A program made the translations under genes and the position numbers. Below the pieces are notes generated by a model. It had not been told where the DNA came from. It saw nothing but the letters and a program-made list of their open reading frames with translations, and did not search any database. A DNA stretch of 50,463 nt from Pseudomonadota bacterium (GTDB taxonomy: Bacteria; Pseudomonadota; Alphaproteobacteria; Rhizobiales; Xanthobacteraceae): NCBI GenBank assembly GCA_018971625.1, contig JAGXAJ010000027.1, positions 1-50,463 on the forward strand, read 5' to 3'. Positions 9,894 to 20,439 of the stretch are shown here, in pieces (the stretch's first letter is position 1; every line of letters begins with the position of its first letter).

Positions 9894-11576
9894 TTATGGT
9901 GTTTGGGAAACCGGGATATAAAGGGTAAAGGTGCTGCCGCAGCCTACGGTGCTGTCGACCGCTATGATGCCTTTCCAGTCGCGCAGCACGCCATAGACGA
10001 TCGATAGCCCGAGACCTGTGCCTTGCCCGATCGATTTTGTGGTGAAGAACGGTTCGAAGATCTGCGCCTTGGTCTCGGCGTCCATACCGTGACCGCTATC
10101 GGCAATCGATATCCTGAACCAACAACCTGCCGTCACTCCGAGCGACGCGGCAGCCTCAGTCAGTTCAAGCCGATCGAGCCGGATGCTCAGCGTTCCCTTG
10201 CCATCCATGGCGTGGACCGCGTTGGTCGCCAGATTAGTCATGACCTCCGCCAGCTCACCTTCGTTGATGGTGGCAACACCCGCCGCAGCGGCGTCGATGA
10301 TCTGGTCGAGATGTACGCCAGGCGGCAGTAGTTCGCCAAAGGACGCTATGCTCCGGCGCAGCGCGGCAGGAAAATCGACCGGCGCCACCGCCGGTTTGGC
10401 CTTGCGGGCGAACGTCAGCAGCTTGCGAACCACTTCACGGGCCTGGTTGCCGGAAGTCAGGATCATCGTGAGACTCTCGCGACTCTCCATCTGCTCGTCG
10501 GTGCCCTCGTTCGGCAACTGATCCAGTTCCAGCTGGGTCAGACCGATGATCGGCTGCAACAGGTTATTCAGTTCGTGCGCCACCCCGCCAGCGGTGCGGC
10601 CTAGCGCGGCAAGCTTGTCGTGGGAGTGCGCCGCGGCCATGCGGCGGCGGGCCTCGGCCTCGGCGCGATGACGTTCGGTGACGTCCCGCACGATCGCACC
10701 AGATGCCAGGTCGCCTCCAGCATCGGTCCAGCGCGCGCGTGAAACCTCGATTGGGAATTGCGTCCCATCCTGACGCCGGCCGTAACCATTGATCGATCGG
10801 GTCAAATTCTCGCAGTCGGCATCATCGTCTTCAGTAGAGATCAAATCGGCAATCGGCTTCCCGATGGATTGGCCGGGTTCAAACCCGAACATCGCCTCGG
10901 CGGCGCGATTGAGGCTCGCGACCCGGCCGTCGGTATCGGTCGTCACAACGGCGTTCTCGGTGGCGTTGAGAAGAGCCTCCAGCTTGTCGCCCTCGCCCTG
11001 TAGCGTGCGTGCGGTGCGGCGTCCTTCCGCCACTTCCCGGTACAATTCGCCCAAGGCGGAGCGGACCTCCAACTCATGGAGAGCCTGTTCAGCGAGCGCA
11101 GCCAGGACGGCGGCGTCCCTCGCACTCAATTGCCGCGGCGTACGATCGATGACGCATATCGTGCCCAATGCGAAACCGTCGGGCGTCACCAGCGGCGCGC
11201 CCGCATAGAACCGCAGACGCATATCGCCGGTCACCACCGGATTGTCACAAAATCGGGGATCGAGTTCCGCATCGGGTACCACCAGAATGCTGGTACCGCG
11301 AATCGCATGATCGCAGAAGGCGACGGTGCGGGGTGCTCCCCGCACATCGAGCCCATATCGAGCCTTAAACCACTGGCGGCCGGCATCGACCAGCGAGATC
11401 AGCGCGATTGGAACGTCGAGCAACAGCGCGGCCAATCGGACGATGCGGTCGAACGCAGGCTCCGGCGGCGTATCGAGAACCTCATAGCGCGCGAGCGCCG
11501 CAAGCCTGTCGGCCTCGTCGGAAGCTGAGCCTCCGACGGGCGATGGCTCGCTGGGTTGGTGCGCCGCGTTGATCAT
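9894..11576 (-). CDS. Soluble GAF-PAS sensor histidine kinase
   Basis: 560 aa with no membrane segment. GAF domain at about 24-170, PAS at about 198-308 ([25 protein letters not shown]), HisKA with phospho-acceptor His334 in [14 protein letters not shown], and HATPase to the C-terminus with [11 protein letters not shown] and [11 protein letters not shown]. The HELNN form of the H-box is typical of NtrB-like, four-helix kinases. No receiver domain; the cognate regulator is probably the CheY-like protein just downstream. Its ATG overlaps the stop of the chemoreceptor gene as ATGA, so receptor and kinase are made in coupled amounts. Confidence 0.9.
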   Translation of the reverse strand: MINAAHQPSEPSPVGGSASDEADRLAALARYEVLDTPPEPAFDRIVRLAALLLDVPIALISLVDAGRQWFKARYGLDVRGAPRTVAFCDHAIRGTSILVVPDAELDPRFCDNPVVTGDMRLRFYAGAPLVTPDGFALGTICVIDRTPRQLSARDAAVLAALAEQALHELEVRSALGELYREVAEGRRTARTLQGEGDKLEALLNATENAVVTTDTDGRVASLNRAAEAMFGFEPGQSIGKPIADLISTEDDDADCENLTRSINGYGRRQDGTQFPIEVSRARWTDAGGDLASGAIVRDVTERHRAEAEARRRMAAAHSHDKLAALGRTAGGVAHELNNLLQPIIGLTQLELDQLPNEGTDEQMESRESLTMILTSGNQAREVVRKLLTFARKAKPAVAPVDFPAALRRSIASFGELLPPGVHLDQIIDAAAAGVATINEGELAEVMTNLATNAVHAMDGKGTLSIRLDRLELTEAAASLGVTAGCWFRISIADSGHGMDAETKAQIFEPFFTTKSIGQGTGLGLSIVYGVLRDWKGIIAVDSTVGCGSTFTLYIPVSQTP

Positions 11577-13957
11577 GCCGCCGTTGCAAACCAGCTCATG
11601 ACACCTTCCATGAAGGTCAGATGTTCGTGGTTGAGCAGCAACTGGATCTGACAGCCGCTGGCAATCCGATCGACGAAACGTCCACGAATCGGTCGATCCA
11701 GACGATCGATCCGCAATTCCACCATCGTCCCTGCCGCCACCTGTAATTGGCCGTCGAACAACACCATCACTGGCGATACTTTCAGCACTCGGCCGGCGAC
11801 GCTTTGGCTACCCACGATCGCGGTTGCCGGAAGATTGACATCCAGCGTCCGTAGCTGCCGGCTTTCGCCGAGATCGCCCAGAGCCGCAAGGAACTCCTCT
11901 ACTTCGGTGCTCAGCATGTTGGTATCGTGCGAGAGCGCCGAGGATGTTCGCCTGACCTCAGCGGCGTTGCCGGTGGTTGCATCGACGGCGCCCTGCACTT
12001 GTCCCATGCTGCGTGTCATGCTGGCGGCGTTGGCCGTCACTGATTCGATGCTGCGCGCGATCTCCACGGTTGCGGCGCTTTGCTGCTCCACCGCGGTGGC
12101 GATCGCCACGGCCGTCTCGTTGACGCCGCGAACGGTGCCGGAGATTTCCTGAATCGCCTCGGCAGCGCCGTTAGTTGCGGACTGGATCGAGGCGACCTGA
12201 TGAGCGATCTCGCTGGTTGCTTTGGCGGTCTGCTCGGCCAAGGCCTTGACCTCGCCGGCTACCACCGCGAAACCGCGCCCGGCTTCGCCAGCACGCGCGG
12301 CCTCGATGGTGGCGTTCAGCGCCAGCAGATTGGTCTGCCCTGCGATGGTGTTGATCAGATTGACGACACTGCCGATCTCGGCCGACGCGTGACGCAATTC
12401 CTCAACTTTGGCGACGACCGCCTCGGCCTGCCGCATCGCTCCGTTCGAGCCGCGCGCCGATTCGCTGGCCTGACGGCCGATTTCGGAGATCGACGCTGAC
12501 AGTTGTTGCGAAGCCGCCGCTACAGTCTGAATGTTAAGCGAGGTCTGTTCGACCTCGCTCAGAACCTGCGTAGCCTGAGTTCCTGTGGTCTGCGCCGCGC
12601 TTTCGAGCGAGATCGATGTCTGCGACATGTCAGCGGACGCGCCGGAAAGCGATTTAAACGAGCCGCTGACGCTGCGGGCGAACAGTCCGATCAACTGATC
12701 GATTTCCTCCTGGCGTCGCATCACAGCCGCCCGACTAGCCATCTGTGCTTCCTCCAGACGAATTTTTTCGACGCCGTTTTCCTTGAAGACCAGCACCGCT
12801 TGCGCCATCTCGCCGATCTCATCGCCTCGGCCAAGGCCGGGCAAAACGATTTGCAAATTGCCCTTCGCGAGTTCGCGCATTGCCACCGTTATAGCGGATA
12901 GGGGCCGCAGGATACGTGAGAACGCGATCCAGAAACTCAGAGCGGCAAGAAGCACGCAGGCGAGCAGCAACGCCCCATTCAGCGTCAGCTTCGATGCGCT
13001 GTCGGCCAAATCGGCGTCAGCCGCTTCATTGGCGGTGGCTCCGATCACGTCGGCAAGCCGCAGGATCGAATTGATTGCCTTAGTGGCGCGATCGACGTAA
13101 TCACGGCCGCTGATCTTGTAGTCGCCGCTGTCACCGGAAGCGAACACAAGATCGCGCGTTTCGCCATAGTCCCGGAAATATTCGCTGTCTACGTCGTTGA
13201 TCGCATCGATGATTTTTGCAGGGATATCGTTGCGCTGCTTGATCGCGGAAATAGTGGCCCAAGCCAGATCAACTTCGCCCCGGAAGCCAGCTACGCGACG
13301 TATGCCATCGGCGGTGAGCTTACGGCGTCCGCCGATGATTCCGCCCAGGTACGAGCGCTCCCTGCCCGCATTCTCGGCCATGAGCGCGGCCAGATTCCGA
13401 AGCCCGACGAGTTGAGACAGCGCCGCCGAGGGCGGAACAGTAAGCGTTTCCAGCGTCAATCGCAGGTTGTTGCCGGCTACCTCAATGAGATTGGTGATCG
13501 CAGGAGCAAAACCCGACACGATCTCCGGCTCCCGCGCCGATCCGGGCTTGGCCATATTGTCGTCGAGCCGGGTGCGGAATGCCTCGAACGCCGCAAACGC
13601 CTTCTCGGCTTCGACGATCTTGGGTTCGCCGGCCTTCATCGCAGGAATCGTCCGTAGTCCCTCCACAGCGTCGCGAAATGCCTTATCGGCAACGACGCGG
13701 ACCTTCGCGATCTCCGCGCGCCGGTCGGACGGTACAACATCGGGGCCATTCAGCGGCGCGTTGGTCAGCCCACGCTCGACCGCCCATTGGCCGGCGCTCT
13801 CCAACAGTAATTGCGACAGCCGATTGATCTTGAGGAACGCCTCGGAATCCGAACGCCTAAGCATCGCGGTACGGGCGCTCAGCCCGGCCGCTACCACGGC
13901 CATCAGCGCGAGCGCGGAGACGATGAGTGGCAGTACTGTGCGGATCTTGAGCTTCAT
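11573..13957 (-). CDS. Methyl-accepting chemotaxis protein with NIT-like sensor and C-terminal PilZ-like domain
   Basis: 794 aa from ATG at 13957 (a longer open frame upstream is not membrane-protein-like). Helices at about 7-28 and 326-350 bracket a large all-helical periplasmic domain resembling the nitrate/nitrite-sensing (NIT) fold, with QWAVERG and [12 protein letters not shown] repeats. HAMP follows, then the coiled-coil signalling domain whose tip ends in [28 protein letters not shown] (residues about 543-570). The last 95 residues, after the coiled coil, look like a PilZ domain ([18 protein letters not shown]), but the usual arginine pair and D/NxSxxG motif are weak, so c-di-GMP binding is uncertain. 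Stop overlaps the kinase start. Confidence 0.85.
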   Translation of the reverse strand: MKLKIRTVLPLIVSALALMAVVAAGLSARTAMLRRSDSEAFLKINRLSQLLLESAGQWAVERGLTNAPLNGPDVVPSDRRAEIAKVRVVADKAFRDAVEGLRTIPAMKAGEPKIVEAEKAFAAFEAFRTRLDDNMAKPGSAREPEIVSGFAPAITNLIEVAGNNLRLTLETLTVPPSAALSQLVGLRNLAALMAENAGRERSYLGGIIGGRRKLTADGIRRVAGFRGEVDLAWATISAIKQRNDIPAKIIDAINDVDSEYFRDYGETRDLVFASGDSGDYKISGRDYVDRATKAINSILRLADVIGATANEAADADLADSASKLTLNGALLLACVLLAALSFWIAFSRILRPLSAITVAMRELAKGNLQIVLPGLGRGDEIGEMAQAVLVFKENGVEKIRLEEAQMASRAAVMRRQEEIDQLIGLFARSVSGSFKSLSGASADMSQTSISLESAAQTTGTQATQVLSEVEQTSLNIQTVAAASQQLSASISEIGRQASESARGSNGAMRQAEAVVAKVEELRHASAEIGSVVNLINTIAGQTNLLALNATIEAARAGEAGRGFAVVAGEVKALAEQTAKATSEIAHQVASIQSATNGAAEAIQEISGTVRGVNETAVAIATAVEQQSAATVEIARSIESVTANAASMTRSMGQVQGAVDATTGNAAEVRRTSSALSHDTNMLSTEVEEFLAALGDLGESRQLRTLDVNLPATAIVGSQSVAGRVLKVSPVMVLFDGQLQVAAGTMVELRIDRLDRPIRGRFVDRIASGCQIQLLLNHEHLTFMEGVMSWFATAA

Positions 13958-14308
13958 TGCAGCAACCCCTTGTATTCCGTATTCGATCGCCGCGACCCTG
14001 TGAGCCGAAGCAGAAAATTGCTCATGTTCTTTCCTTGCTGATTGCAACTCGACGTCTTGCAGCAATCGATCGGTGTCTGCCTTACGGCGCGTGCAATCGT
14101 TCCCTCCGAGAAATAATCCAGTTCTCTTTTTTAAAGGTTAAATTGTTGATCTATAAAAATACAAGTACCGATTGCGTCGGTATGCCGCGACATTGCTTTT
14201 CACGTTACCGGGGCTCCGCAACAGCCGACGGCTCGCTTGATCCCCGTCATCCGCCATGCGGACAACGTCATCGCCAGCAGGACGTGATGACGGAGAGCCC
14301 GGGCCGGA
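13958..14308. promoter_or_regulatory. Upstream region of the chemoreceptor-kinase-regulator operon
   Basis: 351 gene-free bases. The part near 14115-14170 is strikingly AT-rich for this genome and probably contains the minus-strand promoter of the chemoreceptor operon, though I cannot assign -35/-10 boxes with confidence. The part near 14235-14300 contains inverted CGTCATC/GATGACG arms about 13 bases apart, just past the stop of the second chemoreceptor, and may end its transcript. Confidence 0.4.
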
Positions 14309-16411
14309 CTAAGCGGCCTTGATATTGCTGAGGAACGACTCGACCCGGCCCCGTATCGTCTCGGACTGCCGGGACAATTCGTTGGAGGCTTCGAGGACCT
14401 GATGGGCCGCGGTGCCGGTGTCGCCAGCCGCTTGCTGAACACCGCTCACATTCGATGTGATTTCAGTGGTGCCGAGTGCCGCTTGCTGCACGTTGCGCGC
14501 GATCTCCTGCGTGGCCGAACCCTGTTCCTCCACAGCGCTTGCAATCGCAGAAGCAATCTCGTTCATTTCATTAATGGTCGCAGTGATCCCTTTGATAGCG
14601 CTGACGGCTTCGCTGGACGAGGTCTGGATTGATGAAACTTGATTGCTAATCTGTTCCGTTGCCTTAGCAGTTTGTTCGGCAAGACTCTTAACCTCGGCCG
14701 CGACCACGGCGAAGCCCCGGCCGGCCTCCCCGGCACGCGCGGCTTCGATCGTGGCATTGAGCGCGAGAAGATTGGTTTGGCCGGCGATGTCGCTGATCAG
14801 CTTGACGACATCGCCAATGCTGGCGGCTTCGTTGAACAGCCCCTGGACCGTCGTATTGGTGCGCTCGGCCTCCGTGACCGCTTTCTGCGCGATCGTTGCC
14901 GACGATGCCACCTGACGGCCGATTTCGGTAACGGAACTAGCCAGTTCCTCGGACGCTGCCGCAACAGTCTGTACGTTTGTCGAGGCCTCTTCCGTCGCTG
15001 CCGCAACCGCGGTTGCCTGGTTGCTGGTTTCCTCGGCTGTTGCCGTCATCGACGACGCCGTCGCCTGCAGTTCGGTTGAAGCCGCAGCCACCGACCTCAG
15101 CACCGACGACACGTCGGCATCGAATGCTTTGGTCAGTTCGTTGACCCGCGCGGCCCGCGCCATCCGCGCGCTGATAGCTTCAGCTTCCTTGTCGGCAAGC
15201 TCCTTCGCCTTGATCATGTTTTCCTTGAAGACCAGCACAGCCCGCGCCATCAGGCCGATTTCATCTTTTTTGTCGGTGGCAGGAATCGCCACCGAGTGGT
15301 CGCCACCGGCGAGTTGCTGCATCGCTTCCACCATTTTGAGAATCGGCGGCACGATCGAGCGGTTGGTCAGATAGACTACTGTGGATGCGACGCCGACGCC
15401 GACACCAAGTAGCACCCAGAGCAAGATCGTGAGAAAACTGGTTTCCGCGAGAACCGAGGCACCATCTTTCTTCAGACTGTCCCGTTGCCGCCCAACCATC
15501 CCGCCCGAACGTGAGCCGCTGTCATTCCTCGCGCCCGCGAAGATATCGAGCAGCTTGTTGGCACGGGGCGCAGCCTCGTTGGTCAGGAACCATTGCGCCA
15601 TATTCCAGCGATCCGAAGCGCGGATATCGAACATCTTCTGCGGCAGCGGTGCGAACTTGGTACGGGCTCCGACAAGAGCATCGAACGCCTTCTGCTGATC
15701 GACCGTCATCTCCGATCGTCGCTTCTCGAGCGCGTCGAACTTCTTCTGATTAAGCGCCCAAAGTTCGGTGAACTCGGTTTTGAAAGCCTGGTCTGCGGTC
15801 AGCAGATAAGCGCGGATCGCGCCAATCGCCATCGCCAGGCTGTCGCGCATGTCGGCAAAGTCAATCAACAGACTCTTGCGCGCATCCGTGGAAGTAATGC
15901 CGCTCTCCTCTTCGATGATCGAGGTCGACTTCTGCAGCATGAGTTTGGCGAGCGGAGCTGCTTCGGTTGCAAGAATTTTCGCGGCGGGCTGCTCGTCGAT
16001 GGTGTGTGCGATCGCTTCGGCCTTGTCCTGTGCGCTGCGCAAGTCGTCCAGCAATGGCTTGGCCTGCTTCCAGTCCGACCTGTTCTGCTCGCTCGTCCAT
16101 TGGCGCGACAGGCCATCCATCTCGGAGCCGCGCGCCTGGATGTCTTTCCAGAGCACCGCCCGTTCGGCCTTGAAGGCATCACTACCCGTTATCAGCCAGC
16201 CGCGAAGCGAGGCGAGCGACGCGTAGACGTCCGCCACCAATTCGCCCGCGTTCATGGCGGTTGGGACCCGCAGGTTGACCGTTCGATCGGTGGATTCGTT
16301 GACCGTGCGTACCTTGATGATGGTGATGCCCACTACGACGGCCAGTAAGACGCAAAGCAAGCTAAAGCCCAAAATCAGTCGCCCACGAACGTTCAATTGC
16401 AAGAATGCCAC
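14309..16411 (-). CDS. Methyl-accepting chemotaxis protein with helical bimodular-like sensor
   Basis: 700 aa. N-terminal helix at about 9-33, then a long helical periplasmic domain carrying two similar units (SLRGWLITGSDAFK and AIRAYLLTADQAFK), the pattern of HBM-type chemoreceptors that bind small organic ligands. A second helix (about 325-347, FLTILLWVLLGVGVGV) is followed by HAMP and a full signalling coiled coil with [20 protein letters not shown] at the tip. No PilZ extension and no C-terminal CheR-docking pentapeptide. Transcribed separately from the next chemoreceptor operon (350-base gap). Ligand unknown. Confidence 0.92.
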   Translation of the reverse strand: MAFLQLNVRGRLILGFSLLCVLLAVVVGITIIKVRTVNESTDRTVNLRVPTAMNAGELVADVYASLASLRGWLITGSDAFKAERAVLWKDIQARGSEMDGLSRQWTSEQNRSDWKQAKPLLDDLRSAQDKAEAIAHTIDEQPAAKILATEAAPLAKLMLQKSTSIIEEESGITSTDARKSLLIDFADMRDSLAMAIGAIRAYLLTADQAFKTEFTELWALNQKKFDALEKRRSEMTVDQQKAFDALVGARTKFAPLPQKMFDIRASDRWNMAQWFLTNEAAPRANKLLDIFAGARNDSGSRSGGMVGRQRDSLKKDGASVLAETSFLTILLWVLLGVGVGVASTVVYLTNRSIVPPILKMVEAMQQLAGGDHSVAIPATDKKDEIGLMARAVLVFKENMIKAKELADKEAEAISARMARAARVNELTKAFDADVSSVLRSVAAASTELQATASSMTATAEETSNQATAVAAATEEASTNVQTVAAASEELASSVTEIGRQVASSATIAQKAVTEAERTNTTVQGLFNEAASIGDVVKLISDIAGQTNLLALNATIEAARAGEAGRGFAVVAAEVKSLAEQTAKATEQISNQVSSIQTSSSEAVSAIKGITATINEMNEIASAIASAVEEQGSATQEIARNVQQAALGTTEITSNVSGVQQAAGDTGTAAHQVLEASNELSRQSETIRGRVESFLSNIKAA

Positions 16412-16657
16412 GGCGGATCCCCCGAAAATGCAGATCGTCCCGTGGTACTATTCATTAACGGTAAAGATCGAATGAAAAACGACAACCAGTAGTAGTACGG
16501 GTACGAATCCCGCAATAGCGCTATTTCCGGTTGAGTGAGCCGCGAGCTTCATTGGAGTTCGGGCTGGAGAACGCACGCCGAAATTCGTCGGGACTATTCT
16601 GGCCTGCAAGTTTTGGCTGGATCGATGGATTTCCTCACGCAAACCTGAGGAAGCAGG

Positions 16658-17890
16658 TCAATTCGTTCCAGCCGCGAGCTTGGAGCGGGCTTTCTGCACG
16701 TCGGCCTCGCTGACGGACGGCGCGTTCTTCCCAAACTCGGTACGAACGTAGGTCGCAAGCGCCGCAATCTGCGCATTGTCAAGCTGCCATCCGAAAGCCG
16801 GCATCGCGGGGCCGGTGGGCTCCTGATCCGTCGCAACGCTTTGGGCACCTTGCAGGATGACGCGCAGAACCGTCGTCGGATCCGTTGCGGGAACGGTTGC
16901 GGTTTCCCGGAGATTTGGGAACATGTTCGGGACGCCCTTGCCATCAGACGCATGGCAGGACGAACAGAGATCCTGATATATCGCCTTGCCGGCGACCAGA
17001 ACATTCTTCTCCGGACTTTTCGCGGTCTGCGGAGCTTGTCCAGATACGTCCTTCAGATAGACGGCCATTGCCTTGAGATCGTCGTCTTTCATTTTGGAGG
17101 TCGAGAGGTCGACCACTTCCGCCATCAACCCGGTGGCCGCGGCATTGCGATTGTGGCCGCTCTTCAGATACGCGGTGATGTCGTCGACCGACCAGCCGCC
17201 GAGCGCGCCTTGCCCGCTTGTGATATCCGGGGCTACCCAACCTTGCAGCGTATCGCCGCGTAGCGCGTCGGTTTGCTTATCCCCTCCCAGCCAACTCTTG
17301 GTCGTATGGCAGGCGCCACAATGCCCCGGCCCTTGCACCAGGTACGCACCGCGATTCCATTGCGCCGATTTCGACGAGTCCGGATGATATTCGCCGGGTT
17401 TGAAATACAGCGCATCCCATACCGTCATTGCTGAACGGATATTGATCGGGAATGGCAGCTGGTTCGACCGAACGGCGTTATGCACGGGCTCAATCGTGTT
17501 CAGGTAGGCGCGGATTGCCTCGACATCGTTCCGCGACATGCGCGTATAGTAGGGAAATGGCATCGCCGGATAGAGATGCGCGCCACTACGGCCGCGGCCC
17601 TGCCTGACTGCGGCGTCAAACTGATCATCAGTCCAGTCGCCGATGCCGGTCTCTCGGTCGGGTGTGATGTTGGGTGATACCAGCTTACCAAATGGCGTCT
17701 CGATTGATCGGCCGCCGCTGAACGGATGATCGCTGCCTGGCATCGTATGACAACTTCCGCAATCGGCGGCCGTGGCCAGATATCGACCACGTTCGATCCT
17801 GGCAAAGTCCTGCGAGCTGGCGCCGAATCCGGTTTCGATGCCTGCACCGGCCGCGATCAACGCGGCGATGATGATCGACGCGTTACGCAT
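16658..17890 (-). CDS. Triheme cytochrome c subunit of three-subunit FAD dehydrogenase
   Basis: 410 aa with a cleavable signal sequence (about 1-24) and three CxxCH haem sites: CGSCH at 44-48, CGACH at 191-195 and CSSCH at 309-313. This layout and size match the electron-transfer (beta) subunit of gluconate, sorbitol, alcohol and FAD-glucose dehydrogenases, which passes electrons from the flavoprotein to ubiquinone at the periplasmic face of the membrane. The ATG at 17890 lies inside the last codons of the GMC gene (8-base overlap), so the two are translationally coupled. Confidence 0.92.
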   Translation of the reverse strand: MRNASIIIAALIAAGAGIETGFGASSQDFARIERGRYLATAADCGSCHTMPGSDHPFSGGRSIETPFGKLVSPNITPDRETGIGDWTDDQFDAAVRQGRGRSGAHLYPAMPFPYYTRMSRNDVEAIRAYLNTIEPVHNAVRSNQLPFPINIRSAMTVWDALYFKPGEYHPDSSKSAQWNRGAYLVQGPGHCGACHTTKSWLGGDKQTDALRGDTLQGWVAPDITSGQGALGGWSVDDITAYLKSGHNRNAAATGLMAEVVDLSTSKMKDDDLKAMAVYLKDVSGQAPQTAKSPEKNVLVAGKAIYQDLCSSCHASDGKGVPNMFPNLRETATVPATDPTTVLRVILQGAQSVATDQEPTGPAMPAFGWQLDNAQIAALATYVRTEFGKNAPSVSEADVQKARSKLAAGTN

Positions 17891-19667
17891 TGATGAGCTG
17901 CCCGGGATTCCTGAGATATTTGGTACGAATTGCATCGGCCGCCCAATAGGCAAGCGCAGCCACCGTACCGGTCGGATTGTAGCCGGCGTTCTGCGGAAAC
18001 GCGCTTGCTCCGGTAACAAACAGGTTCGGCACGTCCCAGCTCTGCAGATACCGGTTAAGCGCGCTGGTGTTCTGATCGGTCCCCATAATGGCGCCGCCAC
18101 ATAGATGCGTGGTCTGGTACTTTGTCACGTCGTACGGCGCCTTGCGGTATTGCTTGACAATCTGTTTGGCGCCCATCGCGTGGAATATTTCAGCGAACTT
18201 GTCGGTCAGGAAAGCATTCTGCTTGATCTCGTTGTCATGGAAATCCATCGTGATCCGGGCGAGCGGACGGCCGAACCGGTCCTTATAGGTCGGATCGAGA
18301 TCGACATAGACGTCGCGATAGCTGTACATGCTTCCGTGCACGCCGGTGCCCGGCTTCATCGCGCTCTGATAGTTCTCCTTTACCGCCTTCTTCCACTGAG
18401 CCCCCCACCGCGGAGTGCCGGGCGGGACCGGCGTGGTTTCGATCGGCCGGCCGTTGGTCTGTACTTGCCCCATATACCCACCGCCTACAAAGCCATGGGG
18501 ACCGTGATCGAAATTGTCGCCGTTGAACTCGTCGATGCACATGCCGATCGCGCCGGAGGCGATGAACGGGTTGAAGATGAACTTGTCGGGATCAAAGAAG
18601 CTTGTGACGTCCGAGATTGTCTGATGCGTAAAGTTGCGTCCGATCACGCCTGAATTCGCGGTGGGGTCGTAAGGCTTGCCGATCCCCGAAAGCAGAAGAA
18701 GCTGCACATTGAAAATGGTATAGGCAGAAAGGATGACGAGATCAGCCGGCTGCTCCCATTCATTTCCTTCTGTGTCAACGAAGCTGACGCCGGTCGCTCG
18801 CTTTCCCGAGGCATCAACATTGATGCGCGTTACCTCGCTATTGTCGCGCGCCGAGAAATTCGGCTTGCGCAGCAGCGCCGGCAAAATCGTGGTTTGCGGG
18901 GTTGCCTTTGAATAATTGCCGCAGCCGAACCATTCGCAAAAGCCGCAATAGGTGCAGGGACCCAGCCGGACGCCGAGTGGATTCTGGTAAGCGCGGGACA
19001 TGTTGCCGGAGGGCTGCGGAAATGGCTTGTATCCAAGTTCGCGCGCTCCCTTGGCGAATAACGTGTGACCGAAGGGCTGATCCTGCGGCGGATTGGGATA
19101 GGGCCGTGAGCGCGGTCCCTCGAACGGATTGCCGCCCTCGATGATCTCCCCCTTGACGTTGCCGGCCTGGCCGGAGGTGCCACACAGATATTCAAACCGG
19201 TCGTAATGCGGTTCGAGTTCGTCATAGGTGACGCCCCAATCCTGGATGGTCATGTCGTCGGGCAGGAAACTCGCCCCGTACCGTTCGGTCAGATGTGTGC
19301 GCAACACGAAATCGGAAGGAAGGAAACGCCAGGTCTCCGCGTTCCAGTGAACCCCGCCGCCACCGACGCCATTTGGCGGCATGAAGGCACCCCAGGAGCG
19401 TATCGGAAGCGCCGTCTGTGCCATCTTGTTGCGAAACGTGAATGTCGTCTGTTCGGGTCGGAGAAACAACTCATGGCGAATGCGATAACGCAGTTCGTCA
19501 GCGATATAGTTTGACGGATAGTCCGTTGTGGTGTTGCGCCAAGGACCGCGCTCAATGGCGACCACATCGAGACCGGCTTCGGCCAGTTCGTAGGCCATGA
19601 TCGAGCCAGTCCAGCCCAGCCCCACGATCACAACGTCCTTTGCCGGTAATTTGCGCGCCATAAGCAT
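17883..19667 (-). CDS. GMC-type flavoprotein (catalytic subunit of membrane-bound dehydrogenase)
   Basis: 594 aa. An N-terminal Rossmann motif VIVGLGWTGS (residues 13-22) binds FAD, and the C-terminal GMC half carries THLCGGAIMG (His521) and GYNPTGT (Asn564). A cysteine cluster C238-x2-C-x2-C-x4-C249 is like the region that holds a 3Fe-4S cluster in three-subunit FAD-glucose dehydrogenases. Known relatives oxidise glucose, gluconate, sorbitol, fructose or other alcohols; the substrate cannot be read from sequence. It has no signal peptide of its own and probably travels through Tat with the small subunit encoded 3 bases upstream. Start is ATG 19667; a second ATG two codons later is possible. 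Confidence 0.9.
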   Translation of the reverse strand: MLMARKLPAKDVVIVGLGWTGSIMAYELAEAGLDVVAIERGPWRNTTTDYPSNYIADELRYRIRHELFLRPEQTTFTFRNKMAQTALPIRSWGAFMPPNGVGGGGVHWNAETWRFLPSDFVLRTHLTERYGASFLPDDMTIQDWGVTYDELEPHYDRFEYLCGTSGQAGNVKGEIIEGGNPFEGPRSRPYPNPPQDQPFGHTLFAKGARELGYKPFPQPSGNMSRAYQNPLGVRLGPCTYCGFCEWFGCGNYSKATPQTTILPALLRKPNFSARDNSEVTRINVDASGKRATGVSFVDTEGNEWEQPADLVILSAYTIFNVQLLLLSGIGKPYDPTANSGVIGRNFTHQTISDVTSFFDPDKFIFNPFIASGAIGMCIDEFNGDNFDHGPHGFVGGGYMGQVQTNGRPIETTPVPPGTPRWGAQWKKAVKENYQSAMKPGTGVHGSMYSYRDVYVDLDPTYKDRFGRPLARITMDFHDNEIKQNAFLTDKFAEIFHAMGAKQIVKQYRKAPYDVTKYQTTHLCGGAIMGTDQNTSALNRYLQSWDVPNLFVTGASAFPQNAGYNPTGTVAALAYWAADAIRTKYLRNPGQLINA

Positions 19668-19670
19668 TAC

Positions 19671-20402
19671 TCAGGATGAATGAGGTGTCCAATCAACTCG
19701 TCCCGCAATACTCACCGGCGGATACGGATAGCGTTCGTTGTGATGGTGGACCCAGTCGCGATAGTCGTAGCGGATGCCGGGAAATCCGATCATCGACCAG
19801 CCAACCATATTGCGATTGCCGCCGTGAATCGGATCGGAAAAGAATCCTTCCGGAACATCTTTCAGGAGCGCGTCGAAAAAGCCCTGAGCATCGACGCCGT
19901 CGAACTTGATCTGACCGGCCTCGATCTTCTTGAGCACATCGTCCTGCTGATCCGCCGAAAGCTGCGCAAACGTCTTTCCGCCGGCGTTGCTCTTGCAATA
20001 TTCATCGAGGCTTGCCAGTCCCTGGCGATAGAGCTTGGCCGGCGTCAACGGCGATTGCGGTCCCTGCTCCTTCGTGCCTTTTTTATAAGGGCCAAGATTG
20101 TAGTGCCCGACGCCTGATCCATATGGTCCTTTCAACTGGCGGTCGATAAAGACGGCACAACCGGCCTCCTTGCCTCCCGGAGTTTGCGGATCGGGCGGGA
20201 TGATCCGATCCACGATAGCCTCGATCGCGTTCGCTTCGTCGGCTGTGAAGAATTGCCACGGACCAGGCCGCTCCAACCGCGGCGCATCCGACGGATAAGG
20301 CGACCATGGCATGTGTTCGTGAATGGTTGACGCACGTGTCAAAGAGGTTGTGCCGGCGAACCAAAGCGCGGCGGAAATCAGGAAACTACGGCGGTGCATC
20401 AT
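19671..20402 (-). CDS. Gluconate 2-dehydrogenase subunit 3-like Tat protein (small subunit)
   Basis: 243 aa, with a Tat-style signal, MMHRRSFLISAALWFAGTTS, at the N-terminus. The body matches the gluconate-2-dehydrogenase subunit 3 family: FFTADEANAIEAIVDRIIPPD, then GGKEAGCAVFIDRQL, and a late GFFSDPIHGGNRNMVGW. In characterised relatives this gamma subunit is needed for maturation and export of the GMC subunit. The gene order small-GMC-cytochrome equals the gamma-alpha-beta order of FAD-glucose dehydrogenase operons. The first of two adjacent ATGs (20402) is used here; 20399 is equally possible. Confidence 0.88.
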   Translation of the reverse strand: MMHRRSFLISAALWFAGTTSLTRASTIHEHMPWSPYPSDAPRLERPGPWQFFTADEANAIEAIVDRIIPPDPQTPGGKEAGCAVFIDRQLKGPYGSGVGHYNLGPYKKGTKEQGPQSPLTPAKLYRQGLASLDEYCKSNAGGKTFAQLSADQQDDVLKKIEAGQIKFDGVDAQGFFDALLKDVPEGFFSDPIHGGNRNMVGWSMIGFPGIRYDYRDWVHHHNERYPYPPVSIAGRVDWTPHSS

Positions 20403-20439
20403 GGCAGTATCCGGTGGCCGATAAAACGCCCTGCTTCCC

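Noticed and set aside
12000..15300. Repeat-like similarity between the two chemoreceptor genes
   Set aside because: The shared DNA comes from the highly conserved signalling tip of chemoreceptors, not from a duplication or mobile element.
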